The position numbers and the translations under genes are program-made. Source: Mycteria americana (lineage: Eukaryota; Chordata; Aves; Ciconiiformes; Ciconiidae). From it: DNA of 64,000 nt. The notes under the pieces are model-generated. The model did not search any database. It had not been told where the DNA came from and worked only from the letters and a program-made list of their open reading frames with translations. The number at the start of each line of letters is the position of its first letter. The first letter of the stretch is position 1. Shown piece after piece: positions 11,750 to 23,700 of this stretch. The stretch spans positions 62,124,001 to 62,188,000 of the forward strand of contig NC_134369.1 of the NCBI RefSeq assembly GCF_035582795.1, in the 5' to 3' direction.

Positions 11750-14700
11750 GTGAGTACGGCCAGGGCCCGACTGCCGTGGCAAGCAGGGGTGACTGCTGGG
11801 TGACTTCCCCATTTGTGCTTATGGCAATCCTGTTTCAGAGCGGAGCTGCAGGCTCTGCCAGTTCAGGCGTATCTGTAACGCACACGGGAAAAGGCATTTC
11901 CAGCCGGACAGAGAGAAGGCAGGGGAATGAGGGTGGCATCAGTGTGTCGTGCCTGCTGCACCTCCGCAGCTTGGGTTTTCCTGCTCCTATTTGAAGCCAG
12001 CAGCTCTGCACTGCAGGACGCGTTCTCTGTTGAATATGCATGTCGCTTTGATGTTGAAGGACTGTGCTTCCCTGGAGACAAAGCTGATTAAATAGCAAGC
12101 TGATATTTCCAGGGCTGTGGAGGGTGCAGGAATGCATCAGTGCAGCTGCACAGGGGAAAAGGCTTTGCAACAGGAGATTAACCTCCAGCACCCCAGAGCC
12201 CCCGGCCGGGGGAGATGCCCCTGCCGCTGCCGTAGCCAAGCTGGGTCGGCACGCAGAGCCATCTCTGCGGTGCAGCGTGGCAGGAGCTGGCTTGACACAA
12301 CACCTTGCCGCTGCAGCAACGTGAGGCGTGTGTGCAATGGGGCCAGCTCAGCCTTTCTGCTGGAGCTTTAACCTCTCTACTCTCCGGCTTCCCAGGACAG
12401 GAGGGACGCAAGTCAACCATAGCAGGGACAGAACAACTTGCAATTACCATCTGGGGGCTTTTTCCTTTCTTAAGCTCCTTTTGACTCTAAATCAGCAAGG
12501 TGTTTGTGCCCATAACACTGCAAGCAGCTGCCCGGGTCCGGTTCTCATCGCGGTATGGTCCTTTTCCCTCTCAGTGGGTTTTAAAGTGGATACAGGGCAC
12601 GGGGGTGTTTGCTCTGCTTGAGGGCTCCTTCAGGCAGCTGAAAGCCACGGCTGCAGCCCAGCACGGGGCTGGGGGGCCCCTCTGCTCCTCGCACCCAGGC
12701 TCCCACCCCTGTTCCTACCTTAGGACTTCCATTCAGGTTAAAAATACATCGTTTCCTCTTTACCCGGACATGGCTACGTACAGCAAATGGTCTCAGCAGA
12801 GGCCCTGGGAGAGTCAGACAGTGCAAGGTACGCCCCAAGGCGATCGTTGCGCACTGATAAAGCCTCCGCAGAGCCTACAGCGCACAAGTGGCCACATCCC
12901 TCCCGGTCGTTCGGACCAGCAGGGCCCAGGCTTTCTGCAGCGCACCTCCCTCCATCGGCCGGTGTCATTCGGACCCCCCTCCCGGCCCAGGATAGGGGTC
13001 CCCCCGTGGCCCCTCCTGCCCCCTCCATGGTCGGGTCCCATCCACCACTGGCTTTCTTTGTAGTTTTGGGGGGTTTTCCCCTAAAGAAAAGATGATCCAT
13101 ATTAAGAGCAAAGGTTTCTTCTTTTTTTTCTTTCCTCTTTTCCGTCTCATAACTCACTTGCCCGAAGCCATTTAATTCAGGCTGCTGGAGATTCATCTTC
13201 AGCTGGACGTGCATCTCCCAGCCAAGCCTGGGCAATGTCAGGCTGGGAGGCGTGCGGAGCCGCGCTCGTGCAAACAGAGCGGGTCGGAGTGGAAACCCAC
13301 CTCTGCCAGGGCCTGTCACCGGCCAGGGGGCTCATCGCTGCGGGGACCTGCAGGCAGCACAGCTGCCGTCCCGGCAAGCCCCATGGGGAAGACCTCTATT
13401 TCCCAACCTGCCGGTGCCTCAGGCTGCAGGACACCATTGAATCCTCCCCCTCCAGTCCCAAACACATGAAACCAGCCCATATTTTGTGCTACACGACCCA
13501 TAACAAACACCCTTTCTCCTCTTGCCCTCTCCTTGTGGTTCTGCCGGCTCTGCGTGCCCGCTCCGTACCTACTGGAAACACCAAGGCCGAGGGGTCTCTG
13601 CACATTTGATTAGTCCGAGTGGACTGCAATGAATGCTTAGGTACCAGGTGTATGTTATTCTTGCCCATCGTCTGCAGGACTTCCCTGCCTTCTCTCTGTC
13701 TGCCAAGTATTTGTCCCTTACTCCTCTTCCTACCTGGGTGGGTAAAAGCCATCACCCAGCCAAAAAAAATCCCCTGTGCAGAGGAGAGCTGTGACTGCTC
13801 AACTGGGAACAGGCAGGGGCTGCTCCTGGGTGGAAAATCCCCAAATGTGGCCTGCAAAGGCCAACCCATCCCGTAGCACATCCCAGACAGGGCTCCCAGT
13901 GCCTCCCATGGACTGGGTTACAGTGGTTTCCCTGCTCCTCCCAGCTGCCGCCACCGCCGTGTACAAGCAGTGGATCCCCAACACCAATTTTGAAACCGCC
14001 TCCAACTGGGATAAAGGCAGAGTCCCTTGTGCCAGCGACGTGGTTCATTTTGAGAAGAACAAGGTATCGGCCATTTTTATGGTTTTGTTTGTTTGTGTCT
14101 TGGTTTTTGGGGTTTTTTTCTTCTTTTTGCAAAACACCATTGGGTGTTCAGAAAAGCCATTTGCCTGCCGGGGGAAAGCCTGCTTTTATTTTTCCTTTTC
14201 TTACAGGTCGTCTCAGTCTTTGTCAGGTCTCCCCACGCGCTGACGGACATGGTAAGGCAGCGTGCGGCGGCGCTGGGAGGGTGGGCGAGGGCAGGGCTGG
14301 CACTGGAGCGCTGCCAGCCGGGGGGCACATCCCCCTGCCCCCCTCTCCAGGGACTTCGACATTTTCCTCCTGCCAGACTTGCCCAGGATGCCTTGGCCAG
14401 GGCAGGGAACGAGAGTCACAGCAGCCCGGGGGGCTCTGCACCATGGAGCCAAAAAGCCCATTTCTGGGATCTTTTTTTTTTTGGGGGGGGGGGGGAGGGA
14501 TACGGGGGGGTGAGCACCCCAAAAACCACTTTCATTTGGAAGAAATTAATTTTTCCTCCCCAAAGGAAGGAAAAAAGCCCCTCCCTGGGTCTGAGACCTT
14601 GGCAGTAGTTTGCTGAGGAGCACCAACACGCGGCATTGCCGACGCAGAGCAGGCTCTAGCCCCGGGCAGAGGCTAAGTGAAGCTGACATCAACATATCTT

Positions 14701-17700
14701 GAAATGAAAACAAGCCGTTCTGGGAAATCCCAAAATGTTGCTCGAGATATTTCCTTTCAAGTGCCATTGGGTTTTATATTTTTCTGCGACACTACGAGCC
14801 TGGCCATGGCAGGACGGGCACAACACCCTACTGAAATGTGTATGTTGGGTGAGATCAGGTTGGGGGGGTCTCGCCTCAGAGGGGTTTCTGAGCAAGCCGG
14901 TGTCCCCCCAAAAGAGGAGCCCTTCCTGGAGCAGGCTGACAGGCAGCCATGAAAGGACAGGGTCTCGATCCCCACAGTTTGGAGGGTCAAATTTAACAGG
15001 GAGGAAGGAATTAAAGGGAAAAGCAAACCTTCGCTGCCCCAACACATCGGCGTGGGATGGGTCACCAGCGATCCCCATCCCAGTGCCGGGATGGCACGAA
15101 ATGGCCTGGATCCTGTTCGCAAAACCTTCTCCCCTGGACGGGATGAGCTTGCGGCCGAGTTTTCTGTCTCGGTTTTAGGGCAGCTTTGCTCTTCTATTGG
15201 CCATTAAATCTGAACAAGCCCTTGAAATTTATGTGGTGTAATATGTTCAGGCTGTCTACACCACTAATAGTTTTGATGCTTTAATAACGCCATCCGCCAC
15301 GTTTAATCCCTCTACAAATATTTGGAGGAGTTACTTTATTTATATGGCATTTTAAATATGAATTTTTGAAGGAAAGAATGTACTGGGGAAATACGTACAA
15401 ATATAATGTAATAAATGATGTGGAATTTACCCAGAGAAGAAAAGAGCAAAATATCACTCCAGTAGATTTTATTTTACTTACAGATTATACATTTATAATA
15501 TTTCTAAAGTACTTTCATCAGAGGCCTGCAAAGTGCATAATTGCAAGGCAGCGCTACTCATTACGGCGTGAGCCTTTCACAAGCAAGCTGAAGCGCCGGG
15601 CTGAGCAGCCCTGCGGCCGGCCGAAGGAGCGGGAGGTGCAACGCAGCCTTAGCACAGCTAACGGCATCCGTGGCCGTGCTGCGGCGCCGACCGGCCGCCG
15701 GCTGCTCGGGTGGACGTTTCCCACTGTGGCTGAGCGACGGGGTCAGGGTGCGGGGTGGCCCCCAACTCATCCCCGTCGAAGGATCCAGCGGTCCTCGCGG
15801 GAGCCCCCGGGGACCCTCTGCTGCCCCGGGGTTTCTCCGGGATCTCGCTGCCGGCGAGTGGCTGCGCAGGCTCCAGGGTTACAGGGAATATTATAGTCCC
15901 ACCACTGTGCAGGAGGAGAGGAGGCTGGGGGCCCCACGAGGGAATAAATCCCGGTGGCAGCCGGGGCTGTGAGAGCGCAGCACCGTGCCCCTCCAGCCAG
16001 GGGCTCTCCCCGCTGCTGCACCAAGTTGCACCTCCTGTGAGCAGCCAAGCTCATCCCAGGCTATGACCCCACCCGCAGCTCACACTTCCCTTCTGAGCAT
16101 CACCGCCCCAACGATTCGCAATGAACTGTCCCAACAAGCTTCCTAGCGTGGTGGTTAATATTTCTTTTTAATTTCAGCTCAGCCACCTCCCTCCCGTGCG
16201 CTGCTGTGCTCTGTTGTCACCAGGTGATACGGGGACTGCCAAGATTAGGGATGAAAAAGGAATGAAACCCAGCACCTGAGCCGGTCTGCCGCTTGTGGGG
16301 ATGGTGTGAAATTTGGCAACCGGGTGGTTAGAAAATGAATTGGTCATGAGGCTTTTTGCAGAGAGGCTGGGCTGCACCTGTTCAGCTGCCGGCCGTGCCG
16401 CGCTGGAGCATTAATCACTTAAATCAGCAGGAATACATTAAGCTTTAGAGTCGCCATGGAGATGCTATACAGCCTTGGCCAAAAAAAAAAAGGAGAGCGT
16501 TGCTTGCTATAGTAGCGCAGGAGGAAATTCACGGCTGGGGAAGGGGCTGGGGTCTCATTGACTTTCATGAGGACGGTGCCCGCTGCGCCGGGTGCAGGGG
16601 GGGTGCTCGGTGCCGGTGCCCCGCTGGCGGAGGGGCAGGATGAGACCTCCCATCCGGACTCCCCAGCTGAGTGGAGCAAGTCCTGGGGTGCCAGGGGGTC
16701 CTCATGTGCATCCTCCATCAGCCCCCCCCAGACATTTGTATTAAAGGAAACACTTCTGTATGGTGAGCCCTGCAGCTCCCCTCCCCATCCATCCCATCCC
16801 ACCGGCCAAGCACCGGGAGCTGCTTGCTCGGGAGGAGGTCGGGGCTGTTGGGGCACGCAGCCCACCTCCCCGCGTGGAGGAAACCCACTTATCACCCAGC
16901 TCGGAGGTTATTTGGTCTGAAGTTTCAAGTGGGCCCCTAATTCAGCCACGCTCTCAATCCAGCTTAAGCGTAAGTCACTTCAAAGCACAACCATTGTGAT
17001 TAGGCTGGATTTTCTATGGTATTTAGCTGCCTAAAGATGCTGATCAGTATTTAGCTGGCTTTCAGAGGCACCTGGGGGTAAATCTGCAAAAAAGATGGAG
17101 GTGCTCAGGGTGGCAGTGCCTGACGTGGATGCTCCAGGGCAAGGTGGGCTGTGGCTTCGCTCGTCTCCCTGCTGGGGGAGAAGGGCTCCTCTGAGGGGTT
17201 TAGACCCTCTGGCTACCGCTGCGCTTCCAAAGGCTGCCAGGCCAGGGCATGGCTGTGGCTGCGAGCCCAACGTTTGCCCCGATAACACCAGCCCTGGTGC
17301 AGTTTGTGCCCAAGCCGGCCAGCACCGCAGCGCGGGCCAGGGATGGATGATGCCGCTTGCTATTTTTGGGGTGGCAGGAGTCGGGTTTAGCCACGTGGGC
17401 AGAGCAGCCTCGCTCGACCCCCGTGGTGCCAGGGTCGGGGCACTGGCCAGGGCTATTGGGCAGCGCCGACATCACCTCTCCAGCTCTTCCCCATCACCGA
17501 GCCCTGCCGTGGTGGTGGCAGCTGCCTGCACCTCCTCCCTGCCCGCCCAGTGAGGGGCTGCAAAGGCTGGGCGAGGGTCGGGAGCATGCAGGGCGCGGGG
17601 GTCTAACCAGGGACGTCTCACCCAGCCTTATATTTTTAGCTGCCTAATTGCGAGAGCAGAATGTACTCGGCTTTGCTGCAGGATGCTCCCGCTCGGTTCC

Positions 17701-20700
17701 TGGCAGAGATTGATCTCGAAATGCCAATTGTTCTCCAGGGGCGCCGGCTCTAATGAATTGCCATGGTTTGCGCTCGTCCCAGGCACCAGTGCTCCCTCCC
17801 CCCTGCTTCCCAAACAGCAGGGTAACGAGACACCCAGAAAAGGGATTATTTTTCCTTCTCCTGAGATGAAGGTAAAAATTTCATGGGAGTGCGTGTGTGC
17901 ATGCATGTGTGCCAGCACATCATTACAAGCTGCGGGCTTTTCTCCGGCAGTGTTCCTGCTGAAGGTTTGCCCTAGGAAAGGACTGTGGTAAAACAGCCTT
18001 TTGCAGTCGTCTCCCCGAGTTTATTTGCTCCTTGCAGGCTAGTTTCCAGCAGCAGGAGTTATTAAAGCCTGTGATGAACAGAGCAGCTTGCTGGCATCCC
18101 AGGCTTGAGTGGATGCTGATCTGGCTGGGTGGCTGCTCCGTGCACCGGCTGCCGTCCCTCGAAGCTGGGGACGGCTCCCCTGCCCGCACCTCGAGCCGCT
18201 TTCCAGCTCTCCCTGACCTCATCTGCAGAGGGAAGTTCAGGAAAATGAGCTGAACGAACCTGAAATAGATTTGGCAAATGGCTTTAAGCCTCTGTGTGCC
18301 TTCTGCATCCAGAACTCAAGTGTCTTGGGCTGGTTTACCTGAATGTGCTCCCCAAGGGGCTCCCAACATCCCCTTGTCCCCCCCCGGACACCCGATTTTT
18401 GCACCCTGCTGGGACCTGTTTGGCTCTGCATCTGGAGGTGTGCGCTGGGGGCCTGCAGGCAAATTAATGGCTTTTTTGGGCCCATTGCTTTTTTTAACCA
18501 CCGATGGCTTTTATTGGGGTCTGCGGGGTGGTTTGGCGGGGGTGTGCCAGGCAGCACCCACACGGGACGGCCAGGAGCTGCGGCTCCTTCGTGGGGATGG
18601 GCAGGAGCGTGATGTTTCGGGAACCCGATGTGCCGGGCCACCCCTGTGCCAGGAGATGCGGTGGCAAGGCCAGCTTGGGCAGGTGACGCGGGGAGCCTGC
18701 GCCCCAAAACGCAACGTAAAACGTGATGAGCAGACACAGCAGGGGAACCGGCTCCTGGATTAATGCGAGCGCGGCCGCACTGCTGCCAAAGGACCCTGCC
18801 TTGCAGGAGGGGGAGGCAGGGACGCAGGCAGGGGAGAGCAGCCAGGCGCCTCGTTAGCTTTCAGGGGATGACGCTGAAACGATGACGTCCCGCTGGCGCG
18901 CTGCTCCTTTGCCCGTGCCTCCGCCTGCTCCGGGGGCCGACAGCAGAGGGGCGAGTTATTGCTGGAGCAGAGGAGGGCTGGTGGGCATCTTCTGCCCACC
19001 GCTGATGGGTCCTGCGGAGGGGAGCAATAGCTCCTGTGCCCTGCTCCGCACTGCACCAGCCTGCCTGAGCGTGATTTTCATGGGGGGGAAAATGTATTGC
19101 TTGCCCGTTTTCCTTGGGATGCTAAAGCCCCGCTCCTCACAGGCAGCATGTGCCTGGGCAGGGAGCTGTTTGGGCAGCAAGGTACGAGTCCAGCAGCAGG
19201 TCACCCTCCTCGGCTCACCCAGAGCTGCCGGGGTGGCCACAGGTCATCCTGCCTTGCCAGCTCCTCTCACTGGGCATCTGCAATGGCTGGTGCAGGACCG
19301 GGGCCCATGGCGGAGGCAGGCTGGATCCAGTGGCGAGCCGGGGGCGTGGGGTGGCGTGGGCGGCTGGGGGGAAGGACGCCGGCCCGAGGATGCAGGTGGG
19401 AGCTTCACCCGGGCAGGAAAGCGAGCGCATGAACCCCCCCCAATGCACCCAAGAAACCCTGTGGCAAGCGAGCCCCTGGCAACGCTCCAGGGCCGTCAAA
19501 GGGATTCACCTGCGGATGAATCTGGCCCTGTGCCTTTCTGGGGCTTTCAGCCAGCAGCTGGATCCCACCCAAGCACCTGCACACCCAGCTGCGCCCAGAG
19601 CCCCCCAGCCCTCAACGGGCATTGGGAAAACCCCCACTATTCCCCCCTGCCTGCCTGCCATGTGGCAGCAGGGGCTGCCTGCCTGCTGCCCTGCCTGCCT
19701 GCTGCCCTGCCTGCCTGCTGCCATGTGTGGGCTGCCCCAGAGAAGCAGGACTGGGAGGGATGATACAGAAATCCTCGAGCATTAATGTCTGTTGTGGGTT
19801 ACGGCACACATCCTCTCCCTGGCGGAGAGATAACCCCCTCGATCCTACCCCAGAGATGTGTTTTGAGGGGGTGCCAGCAGTGCCGGCCCAGGAGCTGCCC
19901 CCGGGCTGGGTGCCAGGCGAGGGGACGTACCCGGGAGCCGTGCGCAGCCCTGATGGCTACCGAGCTGCTCGCTGGTGCACCCATGGGTGCAGCGCTGCGG
20001 AGCCGTGCGCAGCCCCGATGGCTACCGAGCTGCTCGCTGGTGCACCCGTGGGTGCAGCGCCGCGGAGCCGTGCGCAGTCCCGATGGCTACCGAGCTGCTC
20101 GCTGGTGCACCCGTGGGTGCAGCGCCGCGGAGCCCAGTGCGCCCGAGCAGTCTCGGCGTTGCGTGATGGGGATGGTGGCACCGTCTCAGCCGAGCGAGGA
20201 ATTCAAACACGTCGATGCTGTGAATTAGAACAAGGCTGGCGGAAGAGCCAGCTGCAATCATGAGCCTCGCTCGCCCGGGTTTGAAGCATTAGTGCAGCAT
20301 TTTTTCCTGCGCTGATGATGGTGACACGCCAGTCACACTGCTGCTGTCGGTCATCTCAGCCTGGTGCTCATGAAACAAGCAGAGCCAGGATGTGCTGAAG
20401 GCCAGTTCAAAGCCACTCACTTCAAAAGCCACGTGCTCAGGCCTTTGCCATTTTTTTTCTTATGCATTTCGGAGGTTAGTTTCATTTTCACTTATGTATT
20501 GAGGCAGCGGGGTTTCTTCTCAGTGGTGCAACACTGGAGTTGCAAACGTGGTGACTGTGGGTTGAGAGCCACACGGGGTCTTTCCTCTTTTCTTTTGCTG
20601 ACATTGATGAGAAAAATGATGACTGTGTTTCGGTTGTCATTACACTTGATAACAATGACCGAGGAGATAAGTCATTTACCAGTATCAGGGATGGGAAATG

Positions 20701-23700
20701 ACTAATGGGACTCTAAGCTCGGTGTATTAATGGCCCTGAAGTACAGGTTGGCAGGAGCAAGGGAAAGCAGATGAAACTGCCAGCTTTTTGGCTCTGGTCC
20801 TTTGGTACATGTCATTGCTCAGTTCAAAATGTACTTGGAAAGTGGCCCAGCCTATATGCAATTTCTATACTAAACACCCAAATGCAGAAAGCCACTGCCC
20901 AACCAGAGTCTCCGTTTGTCCTCTGCAGCAAGCTGAGATGCTTAACTTATGTTAGGAAAAAAGAAAGGGTAAATTATTTACAAACTAAGATCCACTGGAT
21001 GACGGAGCCACTTCTGAAACGCTGCCCGGTGGCGTGCGTCTCAGGGAGGGCTGGTGGTGGATGGCAACCCGTCGGCCTTGGTGGGCAAGGAGCTGTAGGT
21101 GCAGGGGCCAGCCTCAGAAACTCCTGCTGTGAAGCCGAAGTACAGGGCTCTTCTCGCACTTCATGTTTGTGGAGATGAGGTGACTCCATCCCCCCATCTT
21201 GCATTTTAATTCCAGGGCTCACGCTAACAGCGTTTGGGCAGCCCCAGAGGGTGAAGGGGTCAGCGGCTGGGACGCCGTGTGTGCTGTGGGACTCTCATTT
21301 CCCTGCCACGCTCACACGCACGTGGACAGCTTCCTCTGGGCTTGGGAAGTCCAGCCAGCCTGGGGTTTTGGCCTCGGGGGCGGAGGGGGATCTCCGGCGG
21401 TAGCTGGAGAAGCTGTGTCTTCGCCAGAGAGCCCAGCGTCTCCGGAGCCCGGCATAGCTGCTGCAGGCGTGGGGCAGGCTTGGCGTGAGGCATTGTCTCC
21501 CACCTCTCCCCGCGGGCAGGATTGATGCCGTGCGCTGCGGACCCTGCGTCTGCTCCACGCGCCCCCAGACCCCGCTGACCTGGGCCCTCCCAGGCACAGG
21601 AGGACGTGACCTCGCTCGGGCGTGGGACGAGCGTTTGTGCGTCTGCGTGTGCACGTGTGTGCGTGTCTCCAACCCACCAAGCCCACCTCATCCCTGCTCT
21701 CCCCACACTGAACTCCGCCATGCCGTGTGAATCCTTACCGGGTTTTCCTTGCTTTGCTTTGTGCATAATGCATGCACAAAACGCTCTTGCATTGCTCCCC
21801 GGAGCAGCGCGAGTGAAGCAGCTTACAAATGTAGGCACATATTTGTCCAAGTGTTGTCTCTGTGGCTTTTTTCTTCCCCTACTTAATTTGTGATCTGAAC
21901 GAACACCCCCCTGGACAGGAAAGCTCGCTGTGTCCTGCGTGGCCACCGCAGGGTGTTTGGGAAGCTGCGACCCACAGCCATAGTCAAAGCGTTTGGTAAC
22001 TCTATAGGGGAAAGAGCTGGCAGTCAGGCAGGGATCAGAGCAGGGACTTCCCAACCCGGTGGTCTTGATCCAGCCACAACACTCACAAACGCCAACTTCT
22101 GCAGCCTGGGAAAGCGAACAGGGGCTCGCTAGTCACGGCCTCGCTGTGTCACCCATCCCTGTCACCAGCAGCTGCTGTCTGAGTTTTCTTCCTCCACCCA
22201 AAGATCCCTGCAGCTACAGGCCCGAGTGCCCATGGGTAACTGCTGTGAAGAGCTGGTACCCTGTGGTGGTGAAACGATCAACTGCATCCCATCCAAACTC
22301 CCATCCTGAGCAGCTCAGCTGGGCCCCGGCAGCCAGCTGGCCACCCCCTGCTCGGCCCCGCCATGCACAGCAGGCTGCAGGGCGGCAACCTGCCAACGGG
22401 GCAGGAGGCAGCGGAGAGGGGCTCCAGCCTGAGGTGGCCCAGCAGGTTTGGAAGAAGGGACTTAGCCAGCAGCACTGGCAGCACCTGCCCTGGGTATTGG
22501 TGGTAGCTGACTGCCCCAAAGTGGCCCACTGCCCGTGGGCTCACAGGAAAACAAGCCAGGGCATTTCTGAAGTGAAGAATTCACATTTCCTTGTGAAAGA
22601 AGCTGGTAGCGTAGACCTTGCCTAGCACAAAGCAGGCCAAGTCCTGAGCCTCAAAACGTCATCAGACGTGGCTTTTATATCTGCAGCTAAAGGGCACATT
22701 GCCATTCTTATCCTGGCAGACCTTTCAGCCTCTTTCAGTGCTTCAGTATTGGAAAAATTGGCTTTACTCAAGAGTAATAGAAATTCAGAGAACATGATGG
22801 CATGGTTTCCAGTTAGGCACTACACATGCTGTGGTGTCATGGGGCAGCGTCCATAGGCAAAGGCTTCTTCCTGGCTGGTGGGGAGACTCCACACCCTTGG
22901 GGCAGAGGTTGCCCACGCCTCAGCTATTCACCTCGTCATCCCCTCTTCTCCAGCCTGACGTACGACATCATTGCTGGGGCTGAAGCGGGTGATGCACAGG
23001 AGCACTGCGGGGCTCTTCTTGGTGGCAGCCGCCCTCTGCTCTCCGCCCTGGCTTCTCACAGTTCCTGAACCGAGCGGGGGACCTGGGCTATGGCCTTCAA
23101 AGCACCACACCACCAAGGCACTAAAGTTCTAAGCAGCTGCCTACAGCTTGGGGGTGAGGAGCTTTTTGCCATGTCCATCCCTGCCCCCAGAGCAGTCCCT
23201 GTGTGGGACAGAGCATCCTAGGGCAAGGCTGCCCCGAGGATAGAGAGCTATCGCAGCCACCCACAGCAGTCATTCATAAGTCTTGCTTTCTCTAACCTAC
23301 ATGCATATTTAAAGACCAATTAAGTAGAAGAAACCTTAAAATCCCATCTAACATGCTTCTGCCTGAGCACAGGACCCAGCGCATCGGCATAACGCAGTCC
23401 TGGAGGGCTTCCAGCTGCTGTCTGGGGAGTGATGCTAAAACCCTGGATAGACGGAGTTAGAGGAGAACGGAGCCTTGAACATCACTCACTCCCTGACACG
23501 TGAAAATATTGGGCGGAACCCCGACTTTCTCTGTGGCAATTTCTAAATAGAAAATAAGATGGGCTGGGCTGAATAACCCATGTGCTGTGAAAGAGTTGCC
23601 TGACTCGGTTGTTTGCCAAGGCCTCTCCTGGAGTCAGCAGTGCCGGCTGGGGACCTGGTGGCCACAGCTGCTTGCTGAAAGGGCCCCCATGGCAGAACTG

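Larger units (their letters stand above)
11080..11750 (+). promoter_or_regulatory. AMN: CpG-rich putative AMN promoter / 5' UTR region
   Basis: CpG dinucleotides are dense at about 11,080-11,190, 11,310-11,470 and 11,660-11,740, interrupted by an AT-rich island at 11,200-11,290 with TAATTG and TAATTAC motifs. No TATA box was seen at a useful distance. The first in-frame ATG of the signal-peptide exon is at 11,707; the transcription start is not visible. A pyrimidine tract ending in CTACAG at about 11,604-11,610 could be an acceptor for a non-coding first exon, so the 5' UTR may be split. The promoter role is inferred from position and composition. Confidence 0.5.

Noticed and set aside
18882-19763. 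Longest + strand open frame (about 293 codons)
   Set aside because: Lies in GC-rich AMN intron 3, low-complexity Pro/Ala/Gly composition, overlapping open frames on other strands, no splice logic or recognisable domain.
19975-20166. Repeat peptide open on both strands across the 65-bp array
   Set aside because: The 65-bp period shifts frame each unit, so no constant peptide repeat would be made; it is a DNA-level tandem repeat.
21260-22054. 264-codon antisense open frame
   Set aside because: Intronic, GC-rich, two other frames on the same strand are open at the same place; no domain.
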